Source: Pseudomonadota bacterium (lineage in GTDB: Bacteria; Pseudomonadota; Gammaproteobacteria; Acidiferrobacterales; UBA6901). From it: 64,000 nt of DNA. The notes beneath the pieces were generated by a model. It saw only the letters and a list, made by a program, of their open reading frames with translations, had not been told where the DNA came from and did not search any database. The position numbers and the translations under genes are program-made. Positions 17,331 through 25,425 of this stretch are shown here, in pieces (the stretch's first letter is position 1; every line of letters starts with the position of its first letter). The stretch spans positions 62,001 through 126,000 of the forward strand of contig JAJYEX010000003.1 of NCBI GenBank assembly GCA_021785515.1, written 5' to 3'.

Positions 17331-19493
17331 ATGTCCGATAAGCAACAGATCCTCAATCTCCTGCACGGCAACCGGATACCCGAGGCACGAAAGCTGTGCG
17401 CGACGCTTTGCGCGCGCAATGGAACCGATGCCGAGGCCTGGTTTCTGCTTGCCGGGATTTGCGCGCAACTCGGCGAACTGGACGAGGTGGTCCGCTGTTG
17501 CCGCCAAGTCGTCGCGATCGAGCCCGGGAACGTCGGTGCCTGGTACAACCTTGGGGTGGCCCTGCAGAGCCGCGGGAAGTCGGGGGAGGCAGCAGGATCC
17601 TATCGCCGGCTGCTCGAGATTCAGCCTCGCCATGCCATGGCTCTGGCAAACTTGGCATTGGCGTTGCGGGAGCTGGGCCAGCGGGATGAAGCCATGGAGT
17701 GCTGCGCGCGGGCTATTGCGCTCCAGCCTGATCTGGCCGAGGCGCACAATACGCGCGGGCTGCTGTTCAGGGATCGGGGAGCTTCCGATAATGCTATCCA
17801 GTGCTTTCAGCGGGCGTTCACACTTCGGCCCGGTTACGCGGAAGCCTGTTTCAATATGGGGCTGTGCTATTTATCGGGCAACGATTCCGGCCGGGCTGAA
17901 ACCTGTTTCCGGGACGCAATCCGGATTAATCCCGGCTACGCCGAGGCTCATCGCGGGCTGGGTGGCGTGCTGGCTGCGTCGCAAAGACCTGATGAGGCGG
18001 TATTGAGTTTCCGGCGAGCCATAGAGCTCCGGCCGCAGTGGGCGGAGGTGCATGCGGAGCTGGCTGGCATCCTCATCTCCCAGCGCAAATGGGACGAAGG
18101 CATCTCACATTACCGGCACGCGGTTCGCATCAAACCGGAGTTTGGGGAGGCGCATAACAATCTCGGCAATGCCCTGCTGGATCGGGATCAGGGGCCGCGA
18201 TACGGGGAAGAGGCGGTGGACTGTTTCCGTCAGGCTTTACGTTGGATACCGGAGGCTCCGCAGATCCACCTCAACCTGGCCGCGGCCTTGTGTGACCTGG
18301 GGCGGGACCGGGAGGCGCAGGCGAGCTACCGCCGGGTCCTGGAGCTCAAACCCCGGGATCCGCTCGCTACCGCCGCGCTTGCCAACCTTCTGGAGAGGGT
18401 GGGAGATTTCGATTCAGCCATGGGTCTGGTGCAGCCGCTGATCGATACCGGGCATGATGAGGTGCAGCTGGTGCTGAGCCATGCGGCTTTGTTACGGCAT
18501 CAGAACCGGCGCGAGGAGGCCATTGCGCTGCTGGAGCACGCTCTAGAACGGCCCATGGAAGACAAGCACCGGGTGGATGCGCACTTTGCCCTGGGACGGC
18601 TGCATGATGAAACTGGAAACTATCATCAGGCGTTTCATCATTATCATGAGGGAAATGCGCTGGATGCCAAGGAATTTGACGAACCTGCAGACCGCCGGGG
18701 GTTTGATGCCCTGATCGCTGCATTTTCTCCCGAGCGAATCAATCGCCGGCCACGTGCGTCGAATCGGTCCAGGCTGCCCGTCTTCATCGTGGGTATGCCG
18801 CGTTCGGGAACAAGTCTTGTTGAACAGATCCTGGCCAGCCATCCCTTGGTTCACGGTGCCGGAGAGCTCACTGCAATCTTTGACATTTCATCGGAGCTCC
18901 CGTCCGTCCTCGGCACAACGCTATCCTATCCGCAGTGCCTGGATCAGTGTACGTGCCAGGGGCTCGACCGGGTGGCCATGCGGCATCTCGACTATCTCAG
19001 CCGCTTGGGGGGCGGAGCGGCGCGCGTCACCGATAAGATGCCCCACAATTTCATGGCTCTCGGGCTCATCGATCTGCTGTTTCCGGGTGCGCGCGTGATC
19101 CACTGCATGCGGGATCCGGTGGACAACTGCCTGTCGATTTATTTTCAGCGCTTCAATGATTTTCACGGATATGCCCGTGACCTTGGGTCGCTCGGTCGCC
19201 ACTACGGACAATACCGGCGCCTGATGGCGCACTGGAAGTCGGTGCTTCGGATTCCGGTCATGGACCTGCAGTATGAGAGTCTGGTGGAAGACCAGGAGGC
19301 GGTCAGTCGCAGCATGGTGGAGTTCTGTGGTTTGGAATGGGATGAGCGCTGTCTGCATTTCTACGAATCGCGCCGATTCGTCACCACGGCGAGCTACGAT
19401 CAGGTGCGCCGTCCGATCTATCGCAAATCGGTGGCACGCTGGAAGCGTTATGAGCGGCATCTCGAACCGTTGCTGCGCGCGCTGCAGGACTAG
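17331..19493 (+). CDS. TPR protein with PAPS-dependent sulfotransferase domain
   Basis: A 720-residue protein, a paralogue of the gene at 9881. The start gives M-S-D-K-Q-Q-I-L-N-L-L. About ten TPR units cover residues 1-400 (A-I-A-L-Q-P-D-L-A-E-A-H-N-T-R-G-L-L-F and similar). The sulfotransferase motifs are F-I-V-G-M-P-R-S-G-T-S-L at about 480-492 and R-V-I-H-C-M-R-D-P-V-D-N-C-L-S at about 587-601. The C-terminal S-Y-D-Q-V-R-R-P-I-Y-R-K-S-V-A-R-W-K-R-Y, also in the paralogue, is typical of bacterial Sulfotransfer_3 proteins. The stop codon is 2 bases before the next gene, a TPR-OGT, so the two are almost certainly co-translated and may act on one substrate. Confidence 0.88.
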   Translation: MSDKQQILNLLHGNRIPEARKLCATLCARNGTDAEAWFLLAGICAQLGELDEVVRCCRQVVAIEPGNVGAWYNLGVALQSRGKSGEAAGSYRRLLEIQPRHAMALANLALALRELGQRDEAMECCARAIALQPDLAEAHNTRGLLFRDRGASDNAIQCFQRAFTLRPGYAEACFNMGLCYLSGNDSGRAETCFRDAIRINPGYAEAHRGLGGVLAASQRPDEAVLSFRRAIELRPQWAEVHAELAGILISQRKWDEGISHYRHAVRIKPEFGEAHNNLGNALLDRDQGPRYGEEAVDCFRQALRWIPEAPQIHLNLAAALCDLGRDREAQASYRRVLELKPRDPLATAALANLLERVGDFDSAMGLVQPLIDTGHDEVQLVLSHAALLRHQNRREEAIALLEHALERPMEDKHRVDAHFALGRLHDETGNYHQAFHHYHEGNALDAKEFDEPADRRGFDALIAAFSPERINRRPRASNRSRLPVFIVGMPRSGTSLVEQILASHPLVHGAGELTAIFDISSELPSVLGTTLSYPQCLDQCTCQGLDRVAMRHLDYLSRLGGGAARVTDKMPHNFMALGLIDLLFPGARVIHCMRDPVDNCLSIYFQRFNDFHGYARDLGSLGRHYGQYRRLMAHWKSVLRIPVMDLQYESLVEDQEAVSRSMVEFCGLEWDERCLHFYESRRFVTTASYDQVRRPIYRKSVARWKRYERHLEPLLRALQD

Positions 19494-19495
19494 GC

Positions 19496-21811
19496 GTGTC
19501 TGCTTCGCTCGAAAAAATCCTGGGACTGGTCCGGCAGAACCGATGGCAGGACGCCCGGCTGATGGCCGAGGATCTGAGCCGGCGGGAGCCGCTCAATGCA
19601 CAGCTGTGGTTTCTGCTCGGCGCGATTCACGGACAGTTGGGAGCGTTCGCAGAAGCAGAGGTCTGTTGCCGCCGGACTGTTCAGCTCGAACCGCGTAATC
19701 CGGCGGCACATTACAATCTGGGTATCGCCCTTCTGAGACAAAACCGGCCGAAAGAGGCCGGCGACCGGTTTTCCGAGACCATCCGGCTCAGTCCTGGACT
19801 GGCCGTAGCCTATCAGGACCTGGGTAATGCCCAGGCGATGCAGGGGGCGTTGGAAGCCGCGGCAGACAATTACCGGAAGGCGATAACTTTAAACCCGTCT
19901 CTGACCGAGGCCCACTACAACCTCGGACACGCCCTGCAGCAGCTTGGCCATACCCATGAAGCCATGGAGAGTTACCGCAATGCCGTGCGGGTGCAGCCGG
20001 ATCATGCCCTGGCGCACTATAACCTCGGTACGGTGTTGTGGGAGCAGGGGGCAGTCGAAGCCGCTGTGCAATGTTACCGGGAGGCCGTTCGTGCCCGGCC
20101 CGATCTGATAGATGGATGGCAGAACCTCGGTGCCGCGTTGCAGCTGCTGGGCCGTCTTGCCGAGGCGACCGAGAGCTACCGACGTGTCCTCGCCCTGAAA
20201 CCGGAGCACGGGGAGGCCCATGTTAATCTGGGACTGACCTTGTGGACAGCAGGGCGATTTGAGGAGGCGATTGAGTGTTGTGCGAGAGCCATCGCCCTGC
20301 GACCGGGATTCGCCCTGGCACACAATGCCATGGCGCTGGTCCTGCTTGAAATAGGCCGTCTGGACGAGGCGGCCGGACATTGCCGCAGGGCAATCGCGGA
20401 CGAACCCTCGGTGGCAGAACCGTATAACACCCTGGGAACGATTCTCAACTTTCAGGGACGTCCGCAGGAAGCGCTAGAGCATTATCGCCAGGCTCTGGGG
20501 ATGGACCCGTCATTGGCGCGCGCCTCGTCGAATCTGTTGTTCACGCTCAACTATCTGGACGGTCTCGACGGAGACGCCATGCTGGCGGAACACCGGAAGT
20601 GGGCGGGGCAACAGGCGGACTATGCCGGAGCACGATTCACCACGCACGCGAATGATCCCGATCCAGATCGCCGGTTGCGCATCGGCTACGTGTCGCAGGA
20701 TTTCTGCCAGCATTCCGTGGCCCTGTTCTTCGAGCCGGTTCTGGCTTCCCATGATCGGGGGAACGTTGAGGTGTACTGCTACGCGAGCGTTGCGCGCCCG
20801 GATGCGACCACCCAACGTCTAAAGGGGCTTGCCGACCACTGGCGTGATATCGCGGCTATCAAAGACGTCGAGGTAGCCGAACTGGTCCGTCAGGACGGTA
20901 TCGACATCCTGGTGGATCTGGGGGGACACAGCGCCAACAATCGCCTCTCCATTTTTGCCAGACACCCCGCACCGGTGCAGGCGACCTATCTCGGGTACCT
21001 GAATACGACGGGCCTGACGGCAATGGATTACCGCATTACCGATGAATGGTGTGATCCTCCGGGCGTGAGCGATGCGCTGCATACGGAAACGCTGGTGCGG
21101 ATCCCGGGAGGGTTGTTGTGTCTGGATGTCCCTCATGACAGTCCGGAGGTGACCGGACTCCCGGCCTTGAAAACGGGCCACATTACCTTTGGCTGTTTCA
21201 ACAATTGCACCAAGATCACATCCGGGGTCATTGCGGTATGGAGCAGGGTTCTCAAGGCGTTGCCTGATTCGTATCTGGTGCTCAAGTCGAAGTCTTATGC
21301 GGATATGGTTACCCGGCGCTACTACACCGGGCTGTTCGAAGAGCACGGGATCAGTGCGGAACGCGTCGGGATCGAAGGTAACAGTGACTGGCGTGGTTAT
21401 CTCGAGAGTCACCACCGCATCGACATCGCGCTCGACCCCTTTCCGTACGCGGGCGGTACCGTCACCTGTCACGCCTTGTGGATGGGCGTTCCGGTCGTCA
21501 CCCTGGCCGGACGCCTGGGTTTTGCGCGCACCGGGGTCAGCATTCTCTCGGCGATCGGTTTGCAGGAACTCATCGCGGATTCGTGTGACGACTACGTGGA
21601 GCGGGTCCTCGGACTGGCCCGCGATCTTGATCGGCTGGGCGAGCTTCGGGCCAGTCTGCGACAGCGGATGCAGCGGTCGACGCTGATGGACGCGAAGCGT
21701 TTTGCGGGTGCTCTCGAGAACCAGTACCGGTCGATGTGGCGCCAGTGGTGCGCTGAACGGGGCGCAGTCGCCGTAACGCGTATGGGTAACTCGCCTTCGG
21801 ATGAAATCTGA
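19496..21811 (+). CDS. TPR protein with canonical OGT/SPINDLY-type glycosyltransferase domain
   Basis: A 771-residue protein with GTG start 2 bases after the sulfotransferase stop codon. About ten consensus TPRs cover residues 1-355. The GT41 catalytic region begins at about 391 with R-R-L-R-I-G-Y-V-S-Q-D-F-C-Q-H-S-V, then A-P-V-Q-A-T-Y-L-G-Y-L-N-T-T-G, the donor-binding region with V-L-K-S-K-S, and the hallmark D-P-F-P-Y-A-G-G-T-V-T-C-H-A-L-W-M-G-V-P-V-V-T. These are the signatures of protein O-GlcNAc-type transferases (OGT/SPY). The sugar donor and acceptor cannot be read from sequence. The closest relative here is the gene at 25426. Confidence 0.9.
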   Translation: MSASLEKILGLVRQNRWQDARLMAEDLSRREPLNAQLWFLLGAIHGQLGAFAEAEVCCRRTVQLEPRNPAAHYNLGIALLRQNRPKEAGDRFSETIRLSPGLAVAYQDLGNAQAMQGALEAAADNYRKAITLNPSLTEAHYNLGHALQQLGHTHEAMESYRNAVRVQPDHALAHYNLGTVLWEQGAVEAAVQCYREAVRARPDLIDGWQNLGAALQLLGRLAEATESYRRVLALKPEHGEAHVNLGLTLWTAGRFEEAIECCARAIALRPGFALAHNAMALVLLEIGRLDEAAGHCRRAIADEPSVAEPYNTLGTILNFQGRPQEALEHYRQALGMDPSLARASSNLLFTLNYLDGLDGDAMLAEHRKWAGQQADYAGARFTTHANDPDPDRRLRIGYVSQDFCQHSVALFFEPVLASHDRGNVEVYCYASVARPDATTQRLKGLADHWRDIAAIKDVEVAELVRQDGIDILVDLGGHSANNRLSIFARHPAPVQATYLGYLNTTGLTAMDYRITDEWCDPPGVSDALHTETLVRIPGGLLCLDVPHDSPEVTGLPALKTGHITFGCFNNCTKITSGVIAVWSRVLKALPDSYLVLKSKSYADMVTRRYYTGLFEEHGISAERVGIEGNSDWRGYLESHHRIDIALDPFPYAGGTVTCHALWMGVPVVTLAGRLGFARTGVSILSAIGLQELIADSCDDYVERVLGLARDLDRLGELRASLRQRMQRSTLMDAKRFAGALENQYRSMWRQWCAERGAVAVTRMGNSPSDEI

Positions 21812-22318
21812 GACAGCCCCTTGGCTGGCTAAGCTATGTTTCAACTGATTCTAATATACGTACGCGACGTTACGGTAAATTCCATTATCTGTCGGGATTT
21901 CTTACATCATCGGATCAATTTAACTTATTGATCCATAGATAACCGCAAGAAATAAGCTCCTATAATTCCGCGTCGACATTCGCCAACAGACCCTGTGCCT
22001 ATGCGGCGGGCTGTATATTTCGGTTCCGCTGGAGCTTCAATTCCTAAGTGGCTGAAATGTAGAAATTTGTGCATGACAGAAGATAGTTGGGGATTTCATA
22101 GTGTCTGTCGAGAATATTTACACTTTCTTCTCCGTTACCGTATCGAAAGAGCCATAAGTATACCTAACCCATTGATCTTACAGTCAATGGTTTGCATTGG
22201 CACGCGGATTGCTTTGTCTCCCCTGCCGGTCGGGACCAGGATGTTTCGCCGGTGCTTTGTGCTAGAGGACTAAATCTCTCGAGCGATTTATACCTTCAAA
22301 CTTTATGTGGAGGAGCAA
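21812..22318. other. AT-rich intergenic region with sigma-54 promoter
   Basis: About 500 bases, clearly richer in A+T than the flanking genes, upstream of the PEP-CTERM protein gene. Apart from the sigma-54 promoter at 22198-22213 I see no gene. The upstream part could hold enhancer sites for a sigma-54 activator. Confidence 0.6.
22198..22213 (+). promoter_or_regulatory. Sigma-54 (RpoN) promoter of a PEP-CTERM gene
   Basis: TGGCACG, four bases, then TTGCT: an exact match to the -24/-12 consensus TGGCACG-N4-TTGCW. The predicted start of transcription is near 22224, giving a leader of about 95 bases before the ATG at 22319. PEP-CTERM genes are known to be controlled by the PrsK/PrsR two-component system acting with sigma-54, which fits the location. 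Confidence 0.8.
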
Positions 22319-23203
22319 ATGAAAAAAGTAGCAATCAAAGGCGCAGTGAAGAAGACCGCCCTGTGCCTGGCCGTAACGGCTGCCTTGGGCGTCTCGGGTG
22401 CCGCCAACGCGGAGGTGGTCAACTTCAACTGGAGCGGCCTGTTCACGATGTTGACGTCAGCCGGAACCCCGCTGGTCAACAGCAGTGCCTCGACCAACAG
22501 CTGGTCAGGAACCCGCACTGACATTTCCGGCACCATGAGCTTTAACACGGCGACGGGAACCGGATCGGGCACTCTGGTGCCATTCAATTTCTTCAATGGC
22601 AGCACCCCGGCCGCGGCAACCGGCATTAACCTGCAGGCCATCGGCAACGGCACCGGCGGCGCCGGAACGTTGGTGCTGGGCAACATGCTGTTCAACTGGA
22701 ACGGCAACAACGGCATTCCGGTATCGATCGTGCTGGATGGCTCCGGTCTGTTCGACGCGATGAATTCCGGTCTGACAGTCGGTCAGACGATCGGCCAGAC
22801 CCAGACCGGTGACGTGCTGCCCGCCAGCAACTACATGAAGGCTGGCAAGGAGCCGATTGGCGTCGTACCCGTCGCGACCACGACCTGGAACACCACACTG
22901 GTCGGGCCGGCCTGCACCGGCACCAACGGCGCAAGCTGCATGGGGCGCAGCCCGAGCGGCGGCCTTCCGCTCATAGCCGATACCGTTGTTCCGAGCGGCT
23001 ACTCGGTGGCGACAACCGGCATCGGCGGCAATCCGATGATTGCCGGGCCGTTTGGCGGATATAACGCCAACTTCGACATCACCAGCATGACGGTCAGCAG
23101 TATCGTCAATCCGGTGCCGGTACCGGCCGCTGTCTGGCTGCTGGGATCAGGCCTGCTGGGTCTGGTGGGTGTCGCCCGGCGTAAGCGTTCGGACCAGAGC
23201 TGA
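22319..23203 (+). CDS. PEP-CTERM protein sharing its ectodomain with the JDVT-CTERM protein
   Basis: A 294-residue protein. The ATG at 22319 is preceded by GGAGGAG; an in-frame GTG 12 bases upstream overlaps that site and is rejected. Signal peptide 1-31 (ends A-N-A). The mature domain is Thr/Asn/Gly-rich. The C-terminal sorting signal is V-P-V-P-A-A-V-W-L-L-G-S-G-L-L-G-L then R-R-K-R, a PEP-CTERM variant cut by an exosortase not in this window. The mature region aligns almost residue for residue with residues 35-280 of the protein encoded at 3300-5297 (shared stretches include T-G-S-G-T-L-V-P-F-N-F-F-N-G and N-W-N-G-N-N-G-I-P-V-S-I-V-L-D-G-S-G-L-F). It follows a sigma-54 promoter and precedes a strong terminator, so it is monocistronic. 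Confidence 0.9.
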   Translation: MKKVAIKGAVKKTALCLAVTAALGVSGAANAEVVNFNWSGLFTMLTSAGTPLVNSSASTNSWSGTRTDISGTMSFNTATGTGSGTLVPFNFFNGSTPAAATGINLQAIGNGTGGAGTLVLGNMLFNWNGNNGIPVSIVLDGSGLFDAMNSGLTVGQTIGQTQTGDVLPASNYMKAGKEPIGVVPVATTTWNTTLVGPACTGTNGASCMGRSPSGGLPLIADTVVPSGYSVATTGIGGNPMIAGPFGGYNANFDITSMTVSSIVNPVPVPAAVWLLGSGLLGLVGVARRKRSDQS

Positions 23204-23251
23204 TCTCGCTCCTAGCAGGAGATTGAGTTCCAGGTTCAAGCTGAGCAGCAC

Positions 23252-23284
23252 ACAGGCGGGACGGTCTTCGTCCCGCCTGTTTTC
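23252..23284 (+). terminator. Rho-independent terminator after the PEP-CTERM gene
   Basis: A perfect 12-bp stem (ACAGGCGGGACG / CGTCCCGCCTGT) with a 5-base loop (GTCTT), followed by T residues, 49 bases after the stop codon. Confidence 0.88.
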
Positions 23285-23435
23285 CTCAGGCTACAGCGCA
23301 GGCTAGAAGAAAATCCCCAGGACCACAGGTCTGGAAGGGATCACCTGCCAGGATGTTGCCGTCACGAGAGTCGTTGCATGACAGGCGGGGTTTACTTGTG
23401 CTGTCAGGCAAAGGATTCCGGAAGGAGGGGTACGT

Positions 23436-24104
23436 GTGAATACTGCACGAGGAAAGATCTGGATACTCGGGCTGATCGGGTTGCTGGCGAGTACCGCGCC
23501 CCTGACAGCCGCGTGGGCGAGCCCGGTCAGCATCAGCAGCATGCTGGTCAATAATGCGTCGCTGACCCTGTCGAACCTGGTTATCAACGGCGTGAGTGCC
23601 GGGCCCTACAGCTTTTCCGGACCGGTCGTGCCGCCCGCGGATATTCTGATGGGGCAGTATCAGGATCCCATCTACACCGCCACCGTTACGACCTCCGGGG
23701 CAAGCGGATCGGTCACAATCTATTCTACCGGCGCCTACAATGAGCCGGCTCCGAGCGGAACAGTCGATGCGAGCAATACCGCCAATCCGGTAAAGGTCAA
23801 TTTCAGCAGTTTTCGTCTGGGCGTGGACATCACGTCACCGTTTTCGCTGACGTTTGATGCGCCGGCCTGGCCCGTGACGCAGCTGAACAACAGCAGCACG
23901 TTCAATAGCGCCGACAACGCGTACACCGTGAGCTGGGCCAACAATTTTAACGTAAGCTCAACGCTCGGGACGGTGAGCGGCACGGTCAACGTGACCCTGG
24001 GTGGCACGCTGACGCCGGTTCCGGTGCCGGCAGCGCTCTGGCTGTTCGGTTCCGGCCTTATCGGCTTGGCGGGGGTGGCGCGCGGTCGCCGGTCCGTGTC
24101 GTAA
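23436..24104 (+). CDS. PEP-CTERM sorting-domain protein
   Basis: A 222-residue protein with GTG start preceded by GGAAGGAGGGG. Signal peptide 1-28 (ends A-W-A). The mature part is Ser/Thr/Asn-rich beta-type sequence without a known enzymatic domain. The C-terminus is V-P-V-P-A-A-L-W-L-F-G-S-G-L-I-G-L-A-G-V-A followed by R-G-R-R, the exosortase recognition layout: Pro motif, helix, basic cluster. It is expected to be exported and then released or anchored after exosortase cleavage. It lies downstream of the terminator of the first PEP-CTERM gene, so it should have its own promoter, which I could not locate. Confidence 0.88.
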   Translation: MNTARGKIWILGLIGLLASTAPLTAAWASPVSISSMLVNNASLTLSNLVINGVSAGPYSFSGPVVPPADILMGQYQDPIYTATVTTSGASGSVTIYSTGAYNEPAPSGTVDASNTANPVKVNFSSFRLGVDITSPFSLTFDAPAWPVTQLNNSSTFNSADNAYTVSWANNFNVSSTLGTVSGTVNVTLGGTLTPVPVPAALWLFGSGLIGLAGVARGRRSVS

Positions 24105-25425
24105 GCCGATGCCAACCTGCGTGCAGACTTGCCCATGGAGCAATAGTGCTAAGGTTTGGAGAGAGAGGAGATAGGGCGCAAACGCCCTAAGATAAGCAGT
24201 GAGTTGAGATAAGCAGCCAAAGTTAAGAAGACTGCAGATGATGCGAGTGGCACTTTAAGAAAAAGAAGTGGAGAAGCGGGCGGTATGTCCGCCCGCGATC
24301 TCCCGATCCGCGCGGCGGAGCATGTTACGGTAGGCGCCAGGTTGATCGGTGTGGCCGGATCGGAACGCTGATCTGTTAGTGGCCGCACTGCGGTGGTGCC
24401 GCACGGATCAGCCCAGGACGATTCCGCGAGGATCCATAGCATACGGTGGACGGGATGGTTTTCGGAGGAGGAGCGTGCATAGCCCGTTTGCAGGGCCGGG
24501 AAGAACAAACACCGATCACGGAAGCGAGGGATGTGGGGTATGTGACCGCATGTGCATACCCCGTCTTTTTTGCCACCGGCAGGCTGCCCCAAAGGGAGCA
24601 GGCGAAAATCCCGGCGTCGGAAGATGATCGCGTGCGGTAGACCGTACATCCGGAAGTTTTCCGGTACCGGGTAAAAATTTCCGGTTTCCACGAGGCGCCG
24701 GCATGTTGTTCCCGGCCGTCGCCATGGTGCTGTGCCGCCCGTCGCAAGACCCGCCCTGGGCCTCAATCGGATAACCGCCACGACAATCCGGGGATTGGAT
24801 GGGTATGGCTGCGCAGTACCGAAGTTGAACAGGATGCTGGGGTTTGGCTACGGTGTAAAACGAGGAGGCCGTCCTACGTCGCCGGTTGCCGCCCTTCTTG
24901 CCGGAGAGGGCTTTCCGGGATTCGATTTACGCCGTCCGCAGTTTCAAGCAGAAGGTGCGGCGGATCCATTGTGTGCTCAAACTGACGAAACGCACGGCGT
25001 TGCGGCACCAACTTTAAAGAATATCCTTTGGAGGTTTGAGTGCCAGCCGGTCGATCGAACGGTCGAACTGAAGCCGATTCTGCGCCAATGGGCCAGCTGC
25101 CTCGCGGTGCGACGCCCCAGCAAATACTTCGACCTCATCTAAGACTGGGTTGAGACGACGGTGCGCCGACATGAGAGGCTTTCTGTGCCGCGACGCGAGA
25201 CGTCGTGTCTGCAGGTCAGAGATTGGGGGCGATGATGGCCACCACGCCCCCCGTCGACCTGGAAAGTCGGGGGCGACTTGGTCAGAATGGTCCAGTTCAG
25301 GAACAATGCAGCACGTGGTTGCCGTTCCATCGGCGCGAAGCGGGGTCGTCGCAGTAATACTGAGAACGCTGGATTGGTCGGCCGAGTCCTGTAAGGGTGG
25401 TCACAATGACAAATGCAATGCCTCC
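24105..25425. other. 1.3-kb intergenic region with hairpins and a short direct repeat
   Basis: No open frame on either strand has protein-like character. I see a 7-bp hairpin (TAGGGCG-CAAA-CGCCCTA, 24172-24189), a 10-base direct repeat AGATAAGCAG at 24190-24199 and 24207-24216, and an 8-bp hairpin (GCGGGCGG-TATGT-CCGCCCGC, 24276-24296). The last is followed by a pyrimidine-rich run only on the minus strand, so it is not a clear terminator for the plus-strand gene. It could carry a small RNA or degraded coding sequence. Confidence 0.4.

Noticed and set aside
24276-24296. Terminator for the PEP-CTERM gene ending at 24104
   Set aside because: An 8-bp hairpin exists but is 170 bases away and has no T-run on the plus strand.
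24149-24781. Minus-strand open frame of 210 codons in the intergenic region
   Set aside because: Pro/Ser/Arg-rich, no domain, no ribosome site; kept as non-coding.
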